From Ruminococcus sp. JC304 (GTDB lineage: Bacteria; Bacillota; Clostridia; Lachnospirales; Lachnospiraceae): a stretch of 64,000 nucleotides of DNA. Positions 35,328 through 45,063 of this stretch are shown piece by piece. The position numbers were made by a program, and so were the translations under genes. The stretch spans positions 1-64,000 of the forward strand of contig HE978651.1 in NCBI GenBank assembly GCA_000285855.2, given 5' to 3'. Each line of letters opens with the position of its first letter. Position 1 is the first letter of the stretch. The notes beneath the pieces were generated by a model, which was not told the DNA's origin, made no database searches, and worked only from the letters and a program-made list of their open reading frames with translations.

Positions 35328-35601
35328 AGATTATAAAAAGCAGCAAATGCAGGATCCGGAATTGGTCAGGGAATATGAAGCAATTCAGCCAGAGATGGAC
35401 GTAATCAGGGCTATTGTTAATGCAAGAACTTCTCAGAATCTGACACAAAATGAGCTGGCTAAACGGACAGGTATTAATCAGGCGGATATCAGTAAACTGG
35501 AAAATGGAACAAGAAATCCATCTGTAAATCTATTAAAGCGTCTGGCAGAAGGAATGGGAATGCGCCTTAAGATAGAATTTATTCCGAAGCAAAAGGTATA
35601 G
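35314..35601 (+). CDS. XRE-family antitoxin (HigA-like)
   Basis: 95 residues. The N-terminal region (~1-30) probably contacts the toxin. A helix-turn-helix (~36-88) reads RTSQNLTQNELAKRTGINQADISKLENGTRNPSVNLLKRLAEGMG. It neutralises the overlapping HigB-like toxin and most likely represses the operon at the palindrome 34925-34944. Its ATG lies inside the toxin gene with GGATGGAG upstream, so the pair is translationally coupled. Confidence 0.9.
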   Translation: MKTFEDYKKQQMQDPELVREYEAIQPEMDVIRAIVNARTSQNLTQNELAKRTGINQADISKLENGTRNPSVNLLKRLAEGMGMRLKIEFIPKQKV

Positions 35602-35675
35602 ATTTATCTATATGAGATAATAGAAGTGAAACATATTAAAAAATTACAGTGACATAAGAAAAGAGGATACAGAAG

Positions 35676-36392
35676 ATGGACTACAGTTTTAACAGCAGAG
35701 TCAGATACAGTGAAACAGGTGAGGATGGCAGGTTGACATTGCCGGGAGTTTTGAATTATTTTCAGGATTGCAGTACATTTCATGCGGAGTCGATCGGGCT
35801 GGGCGGCAATGTACTGAAAAACAGAGACAGGGCATGGGTTCTTTCTTCCTGGCAGGTGGTTGTTGAGGAATACCCGGTACTGGGAACGGAAATCAGGATC
35901 AGGACTGCACCATATGCATTTAAAGGATTTATGGGTATGCGTAATTTTGTCATGGAAACAACTGATGGGAAAAAGCTTGCCTGGGCAAACACCAACTGGA
36001 CATATCTGACGATCAGCACAGGAATTCCCACAAGACTGACTCCGGCAGATACAGATGGCTATGTACTCAGTGAAAAGCTGGAAATGGATTATGCTCCGAG
36101 AAAAATCAAATTGCCGGAAGACATGATACCGCAGGAAGCTTTTGCTGTGCAGAAACATCATCTGGATACGAATCATCATGTGAATAACTGTCAGTACATT
36201 TGTATGGCGGAAGATTTTTTGCCCACAGATTTTGAAATATATCAGATGCGTGCAGAATATAAAATGCAGGCAAAGCTGGGAGATGCGATCTGTCCGAAAG
36301 TGAAAACAGAAGCTGAAAAGATAGTTGTATCATTGGATGACAGAGAAGGAAAGCCATATGCGATTGTAGAATTTCAGCATAAGAAGCAGTAA
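35676..36392 (+). CDS. Acyl-ACP thioesterase (FatA/FatB-like)
   Basis: 238 residues forming a double hot-dog fold. The first half has FNSRVRYSETGEDGRLTLPGVLNYFQDCS and the conserved WVLSSWQV. The second hot dog has DTNHHVNNCQY, where Asn/His belong to the catalytic network of FatA-type enzymes. It releases fatty acids from acyl-ACP. In gut Firmicutes this may adjust membrane or free fatty acid pools; the physiological role is not known. It stands alone with RBS AAGAGG. Confidence 0.88.
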   Translation: MDYSFNSRVRYSETGEDGRLTLPGVLNYFQDCSTFHAESIGLGGNVLKNRDRAWVLSSWQVVVEEYPVLGTEIRIRTAPYAFKGFMGMRNFVMETTDGKKLAWANTNWTYLTISTGIPTRLTPADTDGYVLSEKLEMDYAPRKIKLPEDMIPQEAFAVQKHHLDTNHHVNNCQYICMAEDFLPTDFEIYQMRAEYKMQAKLGDAICPKVKTEAEKIVVSLDDREGKPYAIVEFQHKKQ

Positions 36393-36423
36393 CTAATTTT
36401 CTAAAATAGCAAACATACAAGTT

Positions 36424-36451
36424 GGTACATGTACCGTACAAGTGCTATAAT
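36424..36451 (+). promoter_or_regulatory. araD promoter with GTAC palindrome operator
   Basis: TATAAT (36446-36451) preceded by TGC (extended -10). GGTACATGTACC (36424-36435), then GTACAAG, fill the -35/spacer region. The GTAC half-sites resemble AraR-type operators (TTGTACGTACAA). Repressor identity is inferred. Confidence 0.6.
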
Positions 36452-36553
36452 ACAGATACCAAGAGATTTTCCGGGCGGGATATGCAGAAAAACCGGAACA
36501 TCTGAAAGCTATTGTAAAAGAATATCTGAAAAGCAAAAGGAGAGGTACGAATC

Positions 36554-37249
36554 ATGCTGGAGAAATTAAAAGAGGAAGTTTACAAAGCAAATATGGATCT
36601 TCCGAAATATGGACTTGTTACATTTACATGGGGAAATGTAAGTGGAATTGACAGAGAATCAGGACTTTTTGTTATCAAACCAAGTGGAGTTGACTATGAT
36701 CTTCTGACACCGGATGATATGGTCGTTGTAGACCTGAACGGAAACAAGGTAGAAGGAAAATACAATCCATCTTCTGATACAGCAACTCATGTAGAACTGT
36801 ACAAAGCGTTCCCGAACATTGGCGGAGTTGTACATACACATTCTTCATGGGCAACAAGCTGGGCACAGGCTGGAAGAGCAATTCCATGTTATGGAACCAC
36901 ACACGCAGATTATATTTATGGTGAAGTCCCATGTGCACGCTGTCTGGAAGGCAAAGAATTTGAAGAATATGAGAAAAACACAGGACTTCTGATCGTTGAT
37001 CTGTTCAAGGATAAAGATTATGAAGCAGTGCCTGCAGTACTTTGCAAAAACCATGGACCATTTGCATGGGGTAAGGATGCTCATGAAGCAGTACATAACG
37101 CAGTTGTTCTTGAAGAAGTTGCCAAGATGGCATCCCGCTGTGAGTTGATCAATCCACAGGTAAAACCTGCTCCACAGGATCTGCAGGATAAGCACTACTT
37201 TAGAAAACATGGTGCAAATGCATATTATGGACAGGGTAATAATAAATAA
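36554..37249 (+). CDS. araD: L-ribulose-5-phosphate 4-epimerase
   Basis: 231 residues, class II aldolase/epimerase fold. Zinc ligands His94, His96 (VVHTHSSWA) and His167 (KNHGPFAWG) are visible, along with the substrate-binding GNVSG (28-31) and KPSG motifs. It converts L-ribulose 5-phosphate to D-xylulose 5-phosphate, the last step of arabinose entry to the pentose phosphate route. No araA or araB lies nearby. The operator-like GTAC palindrome in its promoter suggests arabinose control from elsewhere. Confidence 0.95.
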   Translation: MLEKLKEEVYKANMDLPKYGLVTFTWGNVSGIDRESGLFVIKPSGVDYDLLTPDDMVVVDLNGNKVEGKYNPSSDTATHVELYKAFPNIGGVVHTHSSWATSWAQAGRAIPCYGTTHADYIYGEVPCARCLEGKEFEEYEKNTGLLIVDLFKDKDYEAVPAVLCKNHGPFAWGKDAHEAVHNAVVLEEVAKMASRCELINPQVKPAPQDLQDKHYFRKHGANAYYGQGNNK

Positions 37250-37268
37250 GAGATAGAATTATCTGAGG

Positions 37269-37318
37269 AAGAAGCGTAAGTATCAGTAAATGCTGGTTCG
37301 GACGCTTCTTTATTTTTT
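37269..37318 (+). terminator. Terminator after araD
   Basis: AAGAAGCGT/ACGCTTCTT hairpin followed by TATTTTTT. The T run merges into the head of repeat A copy 4. Confidence 0.82.
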
Positions 37319-37355
37319 AACCGAATCAAGTAGCGAAGCGGATTGCGAATATCCG
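37313..37355. repeat. Dispersed repeat A, copy 4
   Basis: TTTTTTAACCGAATCAAGTA, then 24 bases (37330-37353, starting GTAGCGAAGCGGATTG) identical to 60011-60034. Shares its head with copies 1-3 and its tail with copy 5. Confidence 0.72.
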
Positions 37356-37383
37356 TTTGATAAAAAAGAGAGATCTCTCTATG

Positions 37384-37426
37384 CACAAAATACAAAGGTG
37401 GCATTGTGCCGCCTTTGTATTTTGTG
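37384..37426. terminator. Long hairpin between araD and cvfB
   Basis: Twenty-base stem CACAAAATACAAAGGTGGCA with a TTG loop and one G-T pair. It has no long T run on either side, so it may be a processing or stability hairpin rather than a terminator. Confidence 0.55.
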
Positions 37427-37512
37427 TTATACTGAAATATAAAATTAATGTCAGTGAATGATACTGTATGGTGTATTTGAAAATATATCATCACAACAGA
37501 AATGGAGATTAT

Positions 37513-38352
37513 ATGATAGAGTTAGGAAAAAAACAGAAATTAACAGTAGTGAAGTCCGTAGATTTCGGTGTATATCTGGGTGAGGATATGCAGGCAGATG
37601 CAAAGAATCGTGTCCTTCTTCCGTCCAGACAGGTTCCGGAAGGAACAAAGGAAGGCGACAGCATGGAAGCATTTATCTACAAGGATTCTCAGGACCGTCT
37701 TATTGCAACAACAAAAGAACCAAAGCTTCAGGTAGGTCAGACAGCAGTTCTGAAAGTCTCTCAGGTAACAAGGATTGGTGCATTCCTTGACTGGGGACTG
37801 GAGAAAGATCTTCTGCTTCCATATCATGAGCAGACTTTGAAGGTAAGAGAGGGAGAAGATGTACTGGTAGCACTCTATATTGACAAGAGCAGCCGTCTCT
37901 GTGCAACTATGAAGGTTTATCATTATCTTTCTACCAGAACTCCTTATGTAGTGGGAGATATGGTGAAGGGTCGTGTTTATGAGATTAGCGACAGATTCGG
38001 TGTATTTGTGGCAGTTGATGATAAATATTCTGCACTGATCCCTGCAAGAGAAGCCAAGGGAAAATACCGTCCGGGCAAGATCCTTGAGCTGCGTGTCAGC
38101 GAAGTAAAAGAAGACGGAAAAATGAATGTCACAGACCGCCAGAAAGCATATCTTCAGATCAATGAGGATGCGGAGAATGTTCTTGAAGTGATCAATGAGT
38201 TTGCAGGTGTTCTTCCATTTGATGACAAGGCATCACCGGAGGTGATCCAGAGAGAATTTGGTTTGAGCAAGGGAGCATTTAAACGTGCCATTGGTCATTT
38301 GATGAAGGAAGGCAAAGTAGAGATTAAAGATAAGAGAATCTACGCAAAATAA
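37513..38352 (+). CDS. cvfB: CvfB-like S1 RNA-binding protein
   Basis: 279 residues. Three S1-type OB folds (~5-65, ~68-130, ~140-205) precede a C-terminal winged helix (~225-279) with GLSKGAFKRAIGHLMKEGKVEI. This is the architecture of CvfB (B. subtilis YitL), an RNA-binding protein affecting virulence gene expression in Staphylococcus aureus. The ATG at 37513 follows ATGGAG at seven bases. The reading frame is open upstream to 37468 without a site. It precedes dnaE. Confidence 0.9.
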   Translation: MIELGKKQKLTVVKSVDFGVYLGEDMQADAKNRVLLPSRQVPEGTKEGDSMEAFIYKDSQDRLIATTKEPKLQVGQTAVLKVSQVTRIGAFLDWGLEKDLLLPYHEQTLKVREGEDVLVALYIDKSSRLCATMKVYHYLSTRTPYVVGDMVKGRVYEISDRFGVFVAVDDKYSALIPAREAKGKYRPGKILELRVSEVKEDGKMNVTDRQKAYLQINEDAENVLEVINEFAGVLPFDDKASPEVIQREFGLSKGAFKRAIGHLMKEGKVEIKDKRIYAK

Positions 38353-38432
38353 TAACAGAACTCTAAGAGAGTTAAATTTATAAAAATATGCTGCCATAAA
38401 ATTGCAGATATCAGAACAGGAGAGAAATAGAG

Positions 38433-41400
38433 TTGGAGTTTACACATCTTCATGTCCATACAGAATACAGTCTGCTGGATGGTTCCAATAAAATAAAAGA
38501 ATATGTAGCTCGTGTCAAAGAGCTTGGCATGGACAGTGCGGCGATCACGGATCATGGAGTTATGTACGGTGTGATTGATTTTTATCGCGCAGCAAGGGCC
38601 GAGGGAATCAATCCGATTCTGGGATGTGAGGTTTATGTAGCTCCCGGATCCAGATTTGACCGTGAAGCAGGAAGCGGCGAGGACAGATACTACCACCTGG
38701 TTCTTCTGGCAGAAAATAATCAGGGGTATGCAAACCTGATGAAGATCGTATCAAAGGGTTTCACAGAAGGTTTCTATTATAAACCTCGAGTAGACCTTGC
38801 AGTATTAAAAGAATACCATGAGGGAATTATCGCATTAAGTGCCTGCCTGGCAGGTGAAGTGGCCAGATATCTTCAGAGAGGAATGTACGAAGATGCAAAG
38901 GCAGCAGCTCTTCGTTATCAGGATATTTTTGGTAAAGACAATTTCTTTCTGGAATTACAGGATCATGGAATCCCTGCGCAGCAGGTGGTAAATCAGGAAC
39001 TTCTCCGTATGCATGAAGAAACGGGGATTGATCTTGTGGCAACCAATGATGTGCATTATACAAGGGCGGAGGATGCTGATCCCCATGATATTCTTCTTTG
39101 TCTGCAGACAAACAAGAAACTGGCGGATGAGGACAGAATGCGTTATGAGGGCGGCCAGTATTATGTGAAATCTCCTGAGGAAATGGCAGAGCTTTTCCCA
39201 TATGCTCTGGAAGCATTGGAGAATACTCATAAGATTGCACAAAGATGTCATGTTGAGATTGAATTTGGCGTGACCAAGCTTCCAAGATTCGATGTGCCGG
39301 ATGGTTTTACATCCTGGGAATATCTCAATAAATTATGCTTCGAGGGACTGGAGGAACGCTATCAGCCGGTTACGGAGGAATTAAAAACCCGCCTGAATTA
39401 CGAATTATCTACTATAAAAAATATGGGCTATGTAGATTACTTCCTTATAGTATGGGATTTCATCAAATATGCCCGTGATCATGACATTATGGTAGGCCCG
39501 GGACGTGGTTCTGCAGCAGGAAGTCTTGTTGCCTATACCTTAGGTATCACACAGCTTGATCCTATACGCTATGATCTGCTTTTTGAAAGGTTCCTGAATC
39601 CGGAACGAGTATCCATGCCTGATATTGATGTTGACTTTTGCTTCGAAAGAAGGCAGGAGGTTATTGAATATGTCCGCCGTAAATATGGGGATGACTGTGT
39701 GGTTCAGATCGTTACCTTTGGTACTCTGGCAGCCCGTGGGGTGATCCGGGATGTGGGTCGTGTACTGGATATGCCTTATGCACAGGTGGATTCCATTGCG
39801 AAAATGATCCCGCAGGAATTAAATATCACGATAGATAAGGCCCTTACTATGAACCCTGAGCTGAAAAAAGCATACCAGGAGCAGGATGAAATTCATTATC
39901 TGATCGATATGGCAAGACGTCTGGAGGGACTTCCGCGTCATACCTCCATGCATGCGGCAGGTGTGGTCATCAGCCAGAAGGATGTATCAGAATATGTACC
40001 GCTTTCCAGAGCATCAGACGGTTCTATTGTCACTCAGTTTACCATGACAACACTGGAGGAACTGGGACTTCTGAAAATGGACTTCCTGGGACTTCGTACC
40101 CTGACTGTGATCCAGAATGCAGTAAAGCTGATCCAGAAGGATGCAGGTGTCACTCTGGACATGCAGAAGATTGATTATGATGATAAAAAGGTTCTGGATT
40201 CCCTTGGTACCGGCCGTTCTGACGGTGTATTCCAGCTTGAAAGTGCGGGAATGAAGAACTTCATGAAGGAACTGAAGCCTCAGAGCCTGGAAGATGTGAT
40301 CGCGGGAATTTCCCTTTACCGTCCGGGTCCTATGGATTTCATCCCTCAGTACATCCGTGGTAAAAACCGTCCGGATACCATCCGCTACGACTGCCCTCAG
40401 TTGGAGTCAATCCTGAAGCCTACCTATGGGTGTATTGTCTATCAGGAGCAGGTTATGCAGATTGTCCGTAATCTGGCAGGTTATACTCTGGGCCGAAGCG
40501 ACCTGGTGCGCCGTGCAATGTCCAAAAAGAAGGCCTCTGTCATGGAAAAGGAGCGCCAGAACTTTGTTTATGGAAATGAAGCAGAGGGAGTTCCCGGATG
40601 TATTGCAAATGGAATTGATGAGAAAACTGCAAATAAGATCTATGATGATATGATTGATTTTGCAAAGTATGCCTTTAATAAGTCCCATGCAGCAGCCTAT
40701 GCAGTTGTTTCCTACCAGACAGCATATCTGAAGTACTATTATCCTGTAGAATTTATGGCTGCACTTATGACATCGGTTATTGATTTCCCAAATAAGGTTG
40801 CTGAATATATTCTGGTCTGCAGACAGATGGGGATTAAGATCCTGCCGCCGGATGTGAACTGTGGAATGTATGGATTCTCTGTAGATAACGGTGCGATCCG
40901 ATATGGCCTGTCCGCGATCAAAAGTGTGGGACGACCGGTGATCGAAGCTCTGGTAAAGGAGAGGGAAGATAATGGTCAGTATCAATCCCTGAAGGATTTT
41001 ATGGAGCGTAATTCTTCACAGATAAATAAGAGAGCAATAGAGAATTTTATCAAAGCGGGAGCTCTGGATTGTCTGGAGGGTAACCGTCGTCAGAAAATGA
41101 TGGTCTACCAGCAGATTTCTGACAGTATCAGTCTGGAAAAAAAGAACTCCCTGGCAGGTCAGATGAGTCTGTTTGATCTGGTGAGCGAGGAGGAAAAAAA
41201 GGAATTCGAAATCAGGATGCCCAATGTAGAGGAATATAATAAAGAAGAAATTCTTGCCTTTGAAAAAGATGTACTGGGTATTTATCTGAGCGGACATCCT
41301 CTGGAGAGCTGCAGAGGAATAATGGAGAAAACCATCACAGCCAGAACTTCGGATTTTCAGCCAGATGAGGAAACAAACCTGCCAAAAGTAATGGACAGTC

Positions 41401-41900
41401 AGAAGGTTATCATTGGTGGAATGATTACCGAGAAAACTATAAAGTATACAAAAAATAATAAAGTGATGGCATTCCTGACAGTGGAGGATCTGGTGGGAAC
41501 TGTAGAGGTTGTAGTATTTCCCAGAGACTATGAGAAAAGCCAGAGTCTTTTGAATGAAGACGGTAAAGTTTTTATCCAGGGAAGAGTCTCTGCTGAAGAT
41601 GACAAGGCCAGTAAGCTGATTCTGGAGAAAATCAGATCTTTTGATGAGGTTCCGAGAGAGCTATGGATACAGTTCGACAGCCGCAGTGACTATGGCGAAA
41701 AGGAACCACAGCTGCTCCGGGATCTGCAGATGTCTCCGGGAAATTCCGGTGTGGTGGTCTATCTGAAGGATGTAAAAGCCATGAAAAAGCTTCCCATGAA
41801 CTGGCAGGTACAGATACAGGAGCCCTGGTTGAGTCAGATGAGCGAAAAATATGGTAAAACCAATGTTAAAGTTGTAGAAAGAGGATTGAAAAAATTTTAG
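38433..41900 (+). CDS. dnaE: DNA polymerase III alpha subunit, DnaE type
   Basis: 1155 residues. The N-terminal PHP domain (THLHVHTEYSLLDG, ITDHGVMYG) precedes a C-family polymerase core with catalytic Asp397 and Asp399 (PDIDVDF) and the GPGRGSAAGSLVAY motif. A helix-hairpin-helix/OB region (~985-1080, IIGGMITEKTIKYTKNNKVMAFLTVED) follows. Firmicutes use DnaE beside PolC, probably extending primers on the lagging strand. The start codon is TTG at 38433 with AGGAGAG upstream; no ATG fits the PHP start. Confidence 0.96.
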   Translation: MEFTHLHVHTEYSLLDGSNKIKEYVARVKELGMDSAAITDHGVMYGVIDFYRAARAEGINPILGCEVYVAPGSRFDREAGSGEDRYYHLVLLAENNQGYANLMKIVSKGFTEGFYYKPRVDLAVLKEYHEGIIALSACLAGEVARYLQRGMYEDAKAAALRYQDIFGKDNFFLELQDHGIPAQQVVNQELLRMHEETGIDLVATNDVHYTRAEDADPHDILLCLQTNKKLADEDRMRYEGGQYYVKSPEEMAELFPYALEALENTHKIAQRCHVEIEFGVTKLPRFDVPDGFTSWEYLNKLCFEGLEERYQPVTEELKTRLNYELSTIKNMGYVDYFLIVWDFIKYARDHDIMVGPGRGSAAGSLVAYTLGITQLDPIRYDLLFERFLNPERVSMPDIDVDFCFERRQEVIEYVRRKYGDDCVVQIVTFGTLAARGVIRDVGRVLDMPYAQVDSIAKMIPQELNITIDKALTMNPELKKAYQEQDEIHYLIDMARRLEGLPRHTSMHAAGVVISQKDVSEYVPLSRASDGSIVTQFTMTTLEELGLLKMDFLGLRTLTVIQNAVKLIQKDAGVTLDMQKIDYDDKKVLDSLGTGRSDGVFQLESAGMKNFMKELKPQSLEDVIAGISLYRPGPMDFIPQYIRGKNRPDTIRYDCPQLESILKPTYGCIVYQEQVMQIVRNLAGYTLGRSDLVRRAMSKKKASVMEKERQNFVYGNEAEGVPGCIANGIDEKTANKIYDDMIDFAKYAFNKSHAAAYAVVSYQTAYLKYYYPVEFMAALMTSVIDFPNKVAEYILVCRQMGIKILPPDVNCGMYGFSVDNGAIRYGLSAIKSVGRPVIEALVKEREDNGQYQSLKDFMERNSSQINKRAIENFIKAGALDCLEGNRRQKMMVYQQISDSISLEKKNSLAGQMSLFDLVSEEEKKEFEIRMPNVEEYNKEEILAFEKDVLGIYLSGHPLESCRGIMEKTITARTSDFQPDEETNLPKVMDSQKVIIGGMITEKTIKYTKNNKVMAFLTVEDLVGTVEVVVFPRDYEKSQSLLNEDGKVFIQGRVSAEDDKASKLILEKIRSFDEVPRELWIQFDSRSDYGEKEPQLLRDLQMSPGNSGVVVYLKDVKAMKKLPMNWQVQIQEPWLSQMSEKYGKTNVKVVERGLKKF

Positions 41901-41975
41901 AAATGCGCTAAACTAATACGCGAATATGTGTATAGTAAATTGAGATGATAGATTCAGAAGATGGAGGAAGAAAAG

Positions 41976-42974
41976 ATGGCAGAAAAAAAGATTAAAACCA
42001 TTGGTGTCCTCACCAGCGGTGGTGACGCACCTGGAATGAACGCTGCAATCCGTGCGGTAGTCAGAAGAGGTTTAAGCAATGGACTTAATGTAAAGGGTAT
42101 TCTTAAAGGATACAATGGTCTGCTGAACGAAGAGATTATCGACATGAGCGCCAAGGACGTTTCTGACACGATCGAACGTGGAGGTACAGTCCTTTATACA
42201 GCACGTTGTGCAGAGTTCCGTACAGAAGAGGGACAGAAACGAGGTGCTGAAATCTGCAGAAAGCATGGTATTGACGGACTTGTGGTTATCGGTGGTGACG
42301 GATCCTTTGCAGGTGCACAGAAGCTTGCTAATCTGGGAATAAATACCATTGGATTACCGGGAACTATTGATCTTGATATTGCATGTACTGAATATACAAT
42401 AGGTTTCGATACAGCTGTTAATACAGCAATGGAAGCAATTGATAAGGTTCGTGATACTTCTACTTCTCATGAGAGATGCAGTATTATCGAGGTTATGGGC
42501 CGTGGAGCAGGTTATCTGGCTCTGTGGTGCGGTATTGCAAATGGTGCTGAGGACGTTTTGATTCCTGAAAAATATGACTATGATGAGCAGAAGCTGATCA
42601 ATAATATTATTGAAAGCCGTAAGAAAGGCAAGAAGCACCATATTATTATCAATGCAGAGGGTATCGGACATTCTGAGGCTATGGCAAAGCGTATTGAAGC
42701 TGCTACAGGTATTGAGACTCGTGCTACTATCCTGGGACATATGCAGCGTGGTGGAAGCCCTACATGTAAAGACCGTGTATATGCATCAATGATGGGAGCT
42801 TTGGCTGTAGATCTTCTTATTGCAGGCAAGACATGCCGAGTTGTTGGATATCGTCATGGTGAGTTCGTAGACTTCGATATCAATGAAGCACTGGCTATGC
42901 AGAAGGGTATCTCTGATTACCAGTGGGAAGTATGCCAGTCACTTTCTCATAATTATGATAAAAATAATAAATAA
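41976..42974 (+). CDS. pfkA: 6-phosphofructokinase
   Basis: 332 residues, glycolytic ATP-dependent PFK. The ATP-binding GGDGS motif and PGTID (Gly, not Lys, at the ATP/PPi switch) indicate ATP use. Catalytic Asp residues are kept in TIDLD, although the canonical TIDNDI-GTD reads TIDLDIACTE. MGRGAGYLAL and GHMQRGGSP are present. It phosphorylates fructose 6-phosphate downstream of glucose PTS entry. ATG 41976 follows GGAGGAAG; an ATG at 41961 would bury that site. Confidence 0.95.
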   Translation: MAEKKIKTIGVLTSGGDAPGMNAAIRAVVRRGLSNGLNVKGILKGYNGLLNEEIIDMSAKDVSDTIERGGTVLYTARCAEFRTEEGQKRGAEICRKHGIDGLVVIGGDGSFAGAQKLANLGINTIGLPGTIDLDIACTEYTIGFDTAVNTAMEAIDKVRDTSTSHERCSIIEVMGRGAGYLALWCGIANGAEDVLIPEKYDYDEQKLINNIIESRKKGKKHHIIINAEGIGHSEAMAKRIEAATGIETRATILGHMQRGGSPTCKDRVYASMMGALAVDLLIAGKTCRVVGYRHGEFVDFDINEALAMQKGISDYQWEVCQSLSHNYDKNNK

Positions 42975-42977
42975 CAA

Positions 42978-44372
42978 ATGAATAATAAAATGCAGTTAAA
43001 TGACAGACTGCATAAATTAAATACTGCTCAGATAATTACTTTTGGTTTTGCAGGAGTGATTATCTTGGGGGGATTGCTCCTGTGGCTGCCCATTTGTGCG
43101 GCACCCGGGAATCATACTTCTTTTTCCGATGCAATGTTCACAGCGACTACCTGTGTCTGCGTGACCGGGCTGGTCACAGTAGTAACAGCATCACACTGGT
43201 CCATGGCAGGCAGAGTGATCATTCTGCTGCTGATCCAGATTGGAGGTGTGGGACTGATCTCCCTGGGCAGTATTATTTTTATAAGTCTGCGGAAAAAAAT
43301 ATCATTAAGAAACCGCCGTATTATACAAGAGTCTTATAACCTGGATAGAATGAGCGGGATGGTGGTTGTGGTGAAGAGAGTACTGCTCTGTGTTCTTGGA
43401 GCAGAGGGAATCGGGACAGTATGCTATGCTTTTCGGTTTGTACCGCAGTTTGGTCTGGTAAGAGGAGTTGGACAGTCTGTTTTTACAGCAGTATCAGCGT
43501 TCTGTAATGCAGGAATTGATATGCTGGGTGAGGAGAGTCTGGCGCCTTATGTGTCCGACCCTGTTGTAAATTTTACAACTATGGGACTAATCGTTATGTC
43601 CGGACTTGGATTTGTAGTCTGGTGGGATCTTTGGGATAAGATAAAAAAAGTATTTCGCGGAAAGCTTTCTGTTGGCAGAATATATCGTTCTCTGCGGCTT
43701 CACAGCAAAATCGTTGTTACAATGACTGCGATTCTGGTTATAGGTGGTACGGTGCTGATTTTTCTGTTTGATTTTCATAATCCGGACAGCATGGGCGGGT
43801 ATTCCACAGGAACAAAGCTTATGGCATCCATGTTCCAGGCTGTGACAACCAGGACTGCAGGATTTTTTACCATAAGTCAGGAGCGGTTTTCTAATGCAAC
43901 CTACTTGTTGTGTCTGCTGCTGATGATTATAGGTGGTTCGCCTATGGGTACTGCCGGTGGAATCAAAACGACTACCATTGCAGTCCTTGCAATGAGCCTT
44001 TTTGCAAATCTGCGGGGGAAAAACGATGTGGAAGCCCATAACAGGAGAATCAGGGAGAGTTATCTGCGCTCTGCGATTGTAGTGGCAGGTATGGGGCTTT
44101 TTACGGTATTTGTAATGAGTGTACTGCTCTGTGCAGCTATGCCTGAAGCACCTGTGGCAGATGTGATCTATGAAATTACCTCTGCAGCAGCTACTGTTGG
44201 TCTGAGCTGGGGACTGACTCCACAGTTGAGCACAGCAGGTAAATGGATTGTGATCATTACCATGTATCTGGGAAGGATTGGTCCTCTGACACTGGGAACA
44301 GCGGTGACAGTGCGTGCTCAGAAGAGATCTCCCAATGCACATCTGGCTGAGGAAGATATTATGATCGGTTAG
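42978..44372 (+). CDS. trkH: Potassium uptake protein, TrkH/KtrB membrane subunit
   Basis: 464 residues. Four M-P-M repeats form the channel, each with a selectivity-filter Gly: TTCVCVTGL, SAFCNAGI, TRTAGF and AAATVGLS. A GSPMGTAGGIKTTT segment between repeats corresponds to the gating loop region. It forms a K+ (Na+-coupled) uptake system with the TrkA/KtrA-type subunit encoded 28 bases downstream. It starts three bases after pfkA, so may share its transcript. Confidence 0.94.
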   Translation: MNNKMQLNDRLHKLNTAQIITFGFAGVIILGGLLLWLPICAAPGNHTSFSDAMFTATTCVCVTGLVTVVTASHWSMAGRVIILLLIQIGGVGLISLGSIIFISLRKKISLRNRRIIQESYNLDRMSGMVVVVKRVLLCVLGAEGIGTVCYAFRFVPQFGLVRGVGQSVFTAVSAFCNAGIDMLGEESLAPYVSDPVVNFTTMGLIVMSGLGFVVWWDLWDKIKKVFRGKLSVGRIYRSLRLHSKIVVTMTAILVIGGTVLIFLFDFHNPDSMGGYSTGTKLMASMFQAVTTRTAGFFTISQERFSNATYLLCLLLMIIGGSPMGTAGGIKTTTIAVLAMSLFANLRGKNDVEAHNRRIRESYLRSAIVVAGMGLFTVFVMSVLLCAAMPEAPVADVIYEITSAAATVGLSWGLTPQLSTAGKWIVIITMYLGRIGPLTLGTAVTVRAQKRSPNAHLAEEDIMIG

Positions 44373-44400
44373 GTTATGAATATAAGGAGGACGGCAGGAT

Positions 44401-45054
44401 ATGAATAGTAGATCCTATGCGGTGATCGGGCTGGGGCAGTTCGGGATGACAGTAGCACTTACATTGGCGGATGCCGGCTGTGATGTATTAGCTATTGATG
44501 ACAGAGAGGAAAATGTACAGGACATTGCGGAGAAGGTTTCCTATGCTGTGAAAGCAGATGTGAAGGAACCGGGAATCCTGCAGTCTGTGGGGGTCCAGAA
44601 TGTGGATGTGGCTGTGATCGCAGTGGCAGAGAACATGGAAGCCAGTATTATAGCCGCTATGCAGGTGAAGGAGCTGGGAGTACCTTTTGTAATGGCGAAA
44701 GCCATGAATGCACTTCACGGCAGAATCCTGGAGAAGATCGGTGCAGATAAGGTGATATATCCGGAGCAGTCCATGGGAGTCCGGGTTGCCAGAAACCTTC
44801 TGTCCAGCGGATTCTTGGATACCTTTGAATTGTCACCAGAGTTTAGTATGGCGGAATTTAAAATTCCTGACAGTTGGGTTGGTAAAACTTTACGTGATCT
44901 GAAAATCAGAGAGAAAAATAAAATCAATTTGGTAGGACTGAAGCAGGGAAATGATGTAGATATTAATCCCAGTCCTACTGAACCGCTGCCGGCAGACTGC
45001 ACAGTGATGGCAATAGGAAAAAACGAGGACCTGAATAAGGTTTCCGGAAATTGA
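44401..45054 (+). CDS. trkA: Potassium uptake regulatory subunit, TrkA/KtrA
   Basis: 217 residues. An RCK-N Rossmann domain (YAVIGLGQFGMTVALTLADAG, ~5-25, then Asp36/Asp38 in AIDDREEN) is followed by an RCK-C domain (~135-215, FSMAEFKIPDSWVGKTLRDL). It binds nucleotides (ATP/ADP, c-di-AMP in related proteins) as a ring and gates the partner TrkH/KtrB channel. A strong AAGGAGG site. It is followed nine bases later by an RNA methyltransferase. Confidence 0.94.
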   Translation: MNSRSYAVIGLGQFGMTVALTLADAGCDVLAIDDREENVQDIAEKVSYAVKADVKEPGILQSVGVQNVDVAVIAVAENMEASIIAAMQVKELGVPFVMAKAMNALHGRILEKIGADKVIYPEQSMGVRVARNLLSSGFLDTFELSPEFSMAEFKIPDSWVGKTLRDLKIREKNKINLVGLKQGNDVDINPSPTEPLPADCTVMAIGKNEDLNKVSGN

Positions 45055-45063
45055 GGATAAAAT

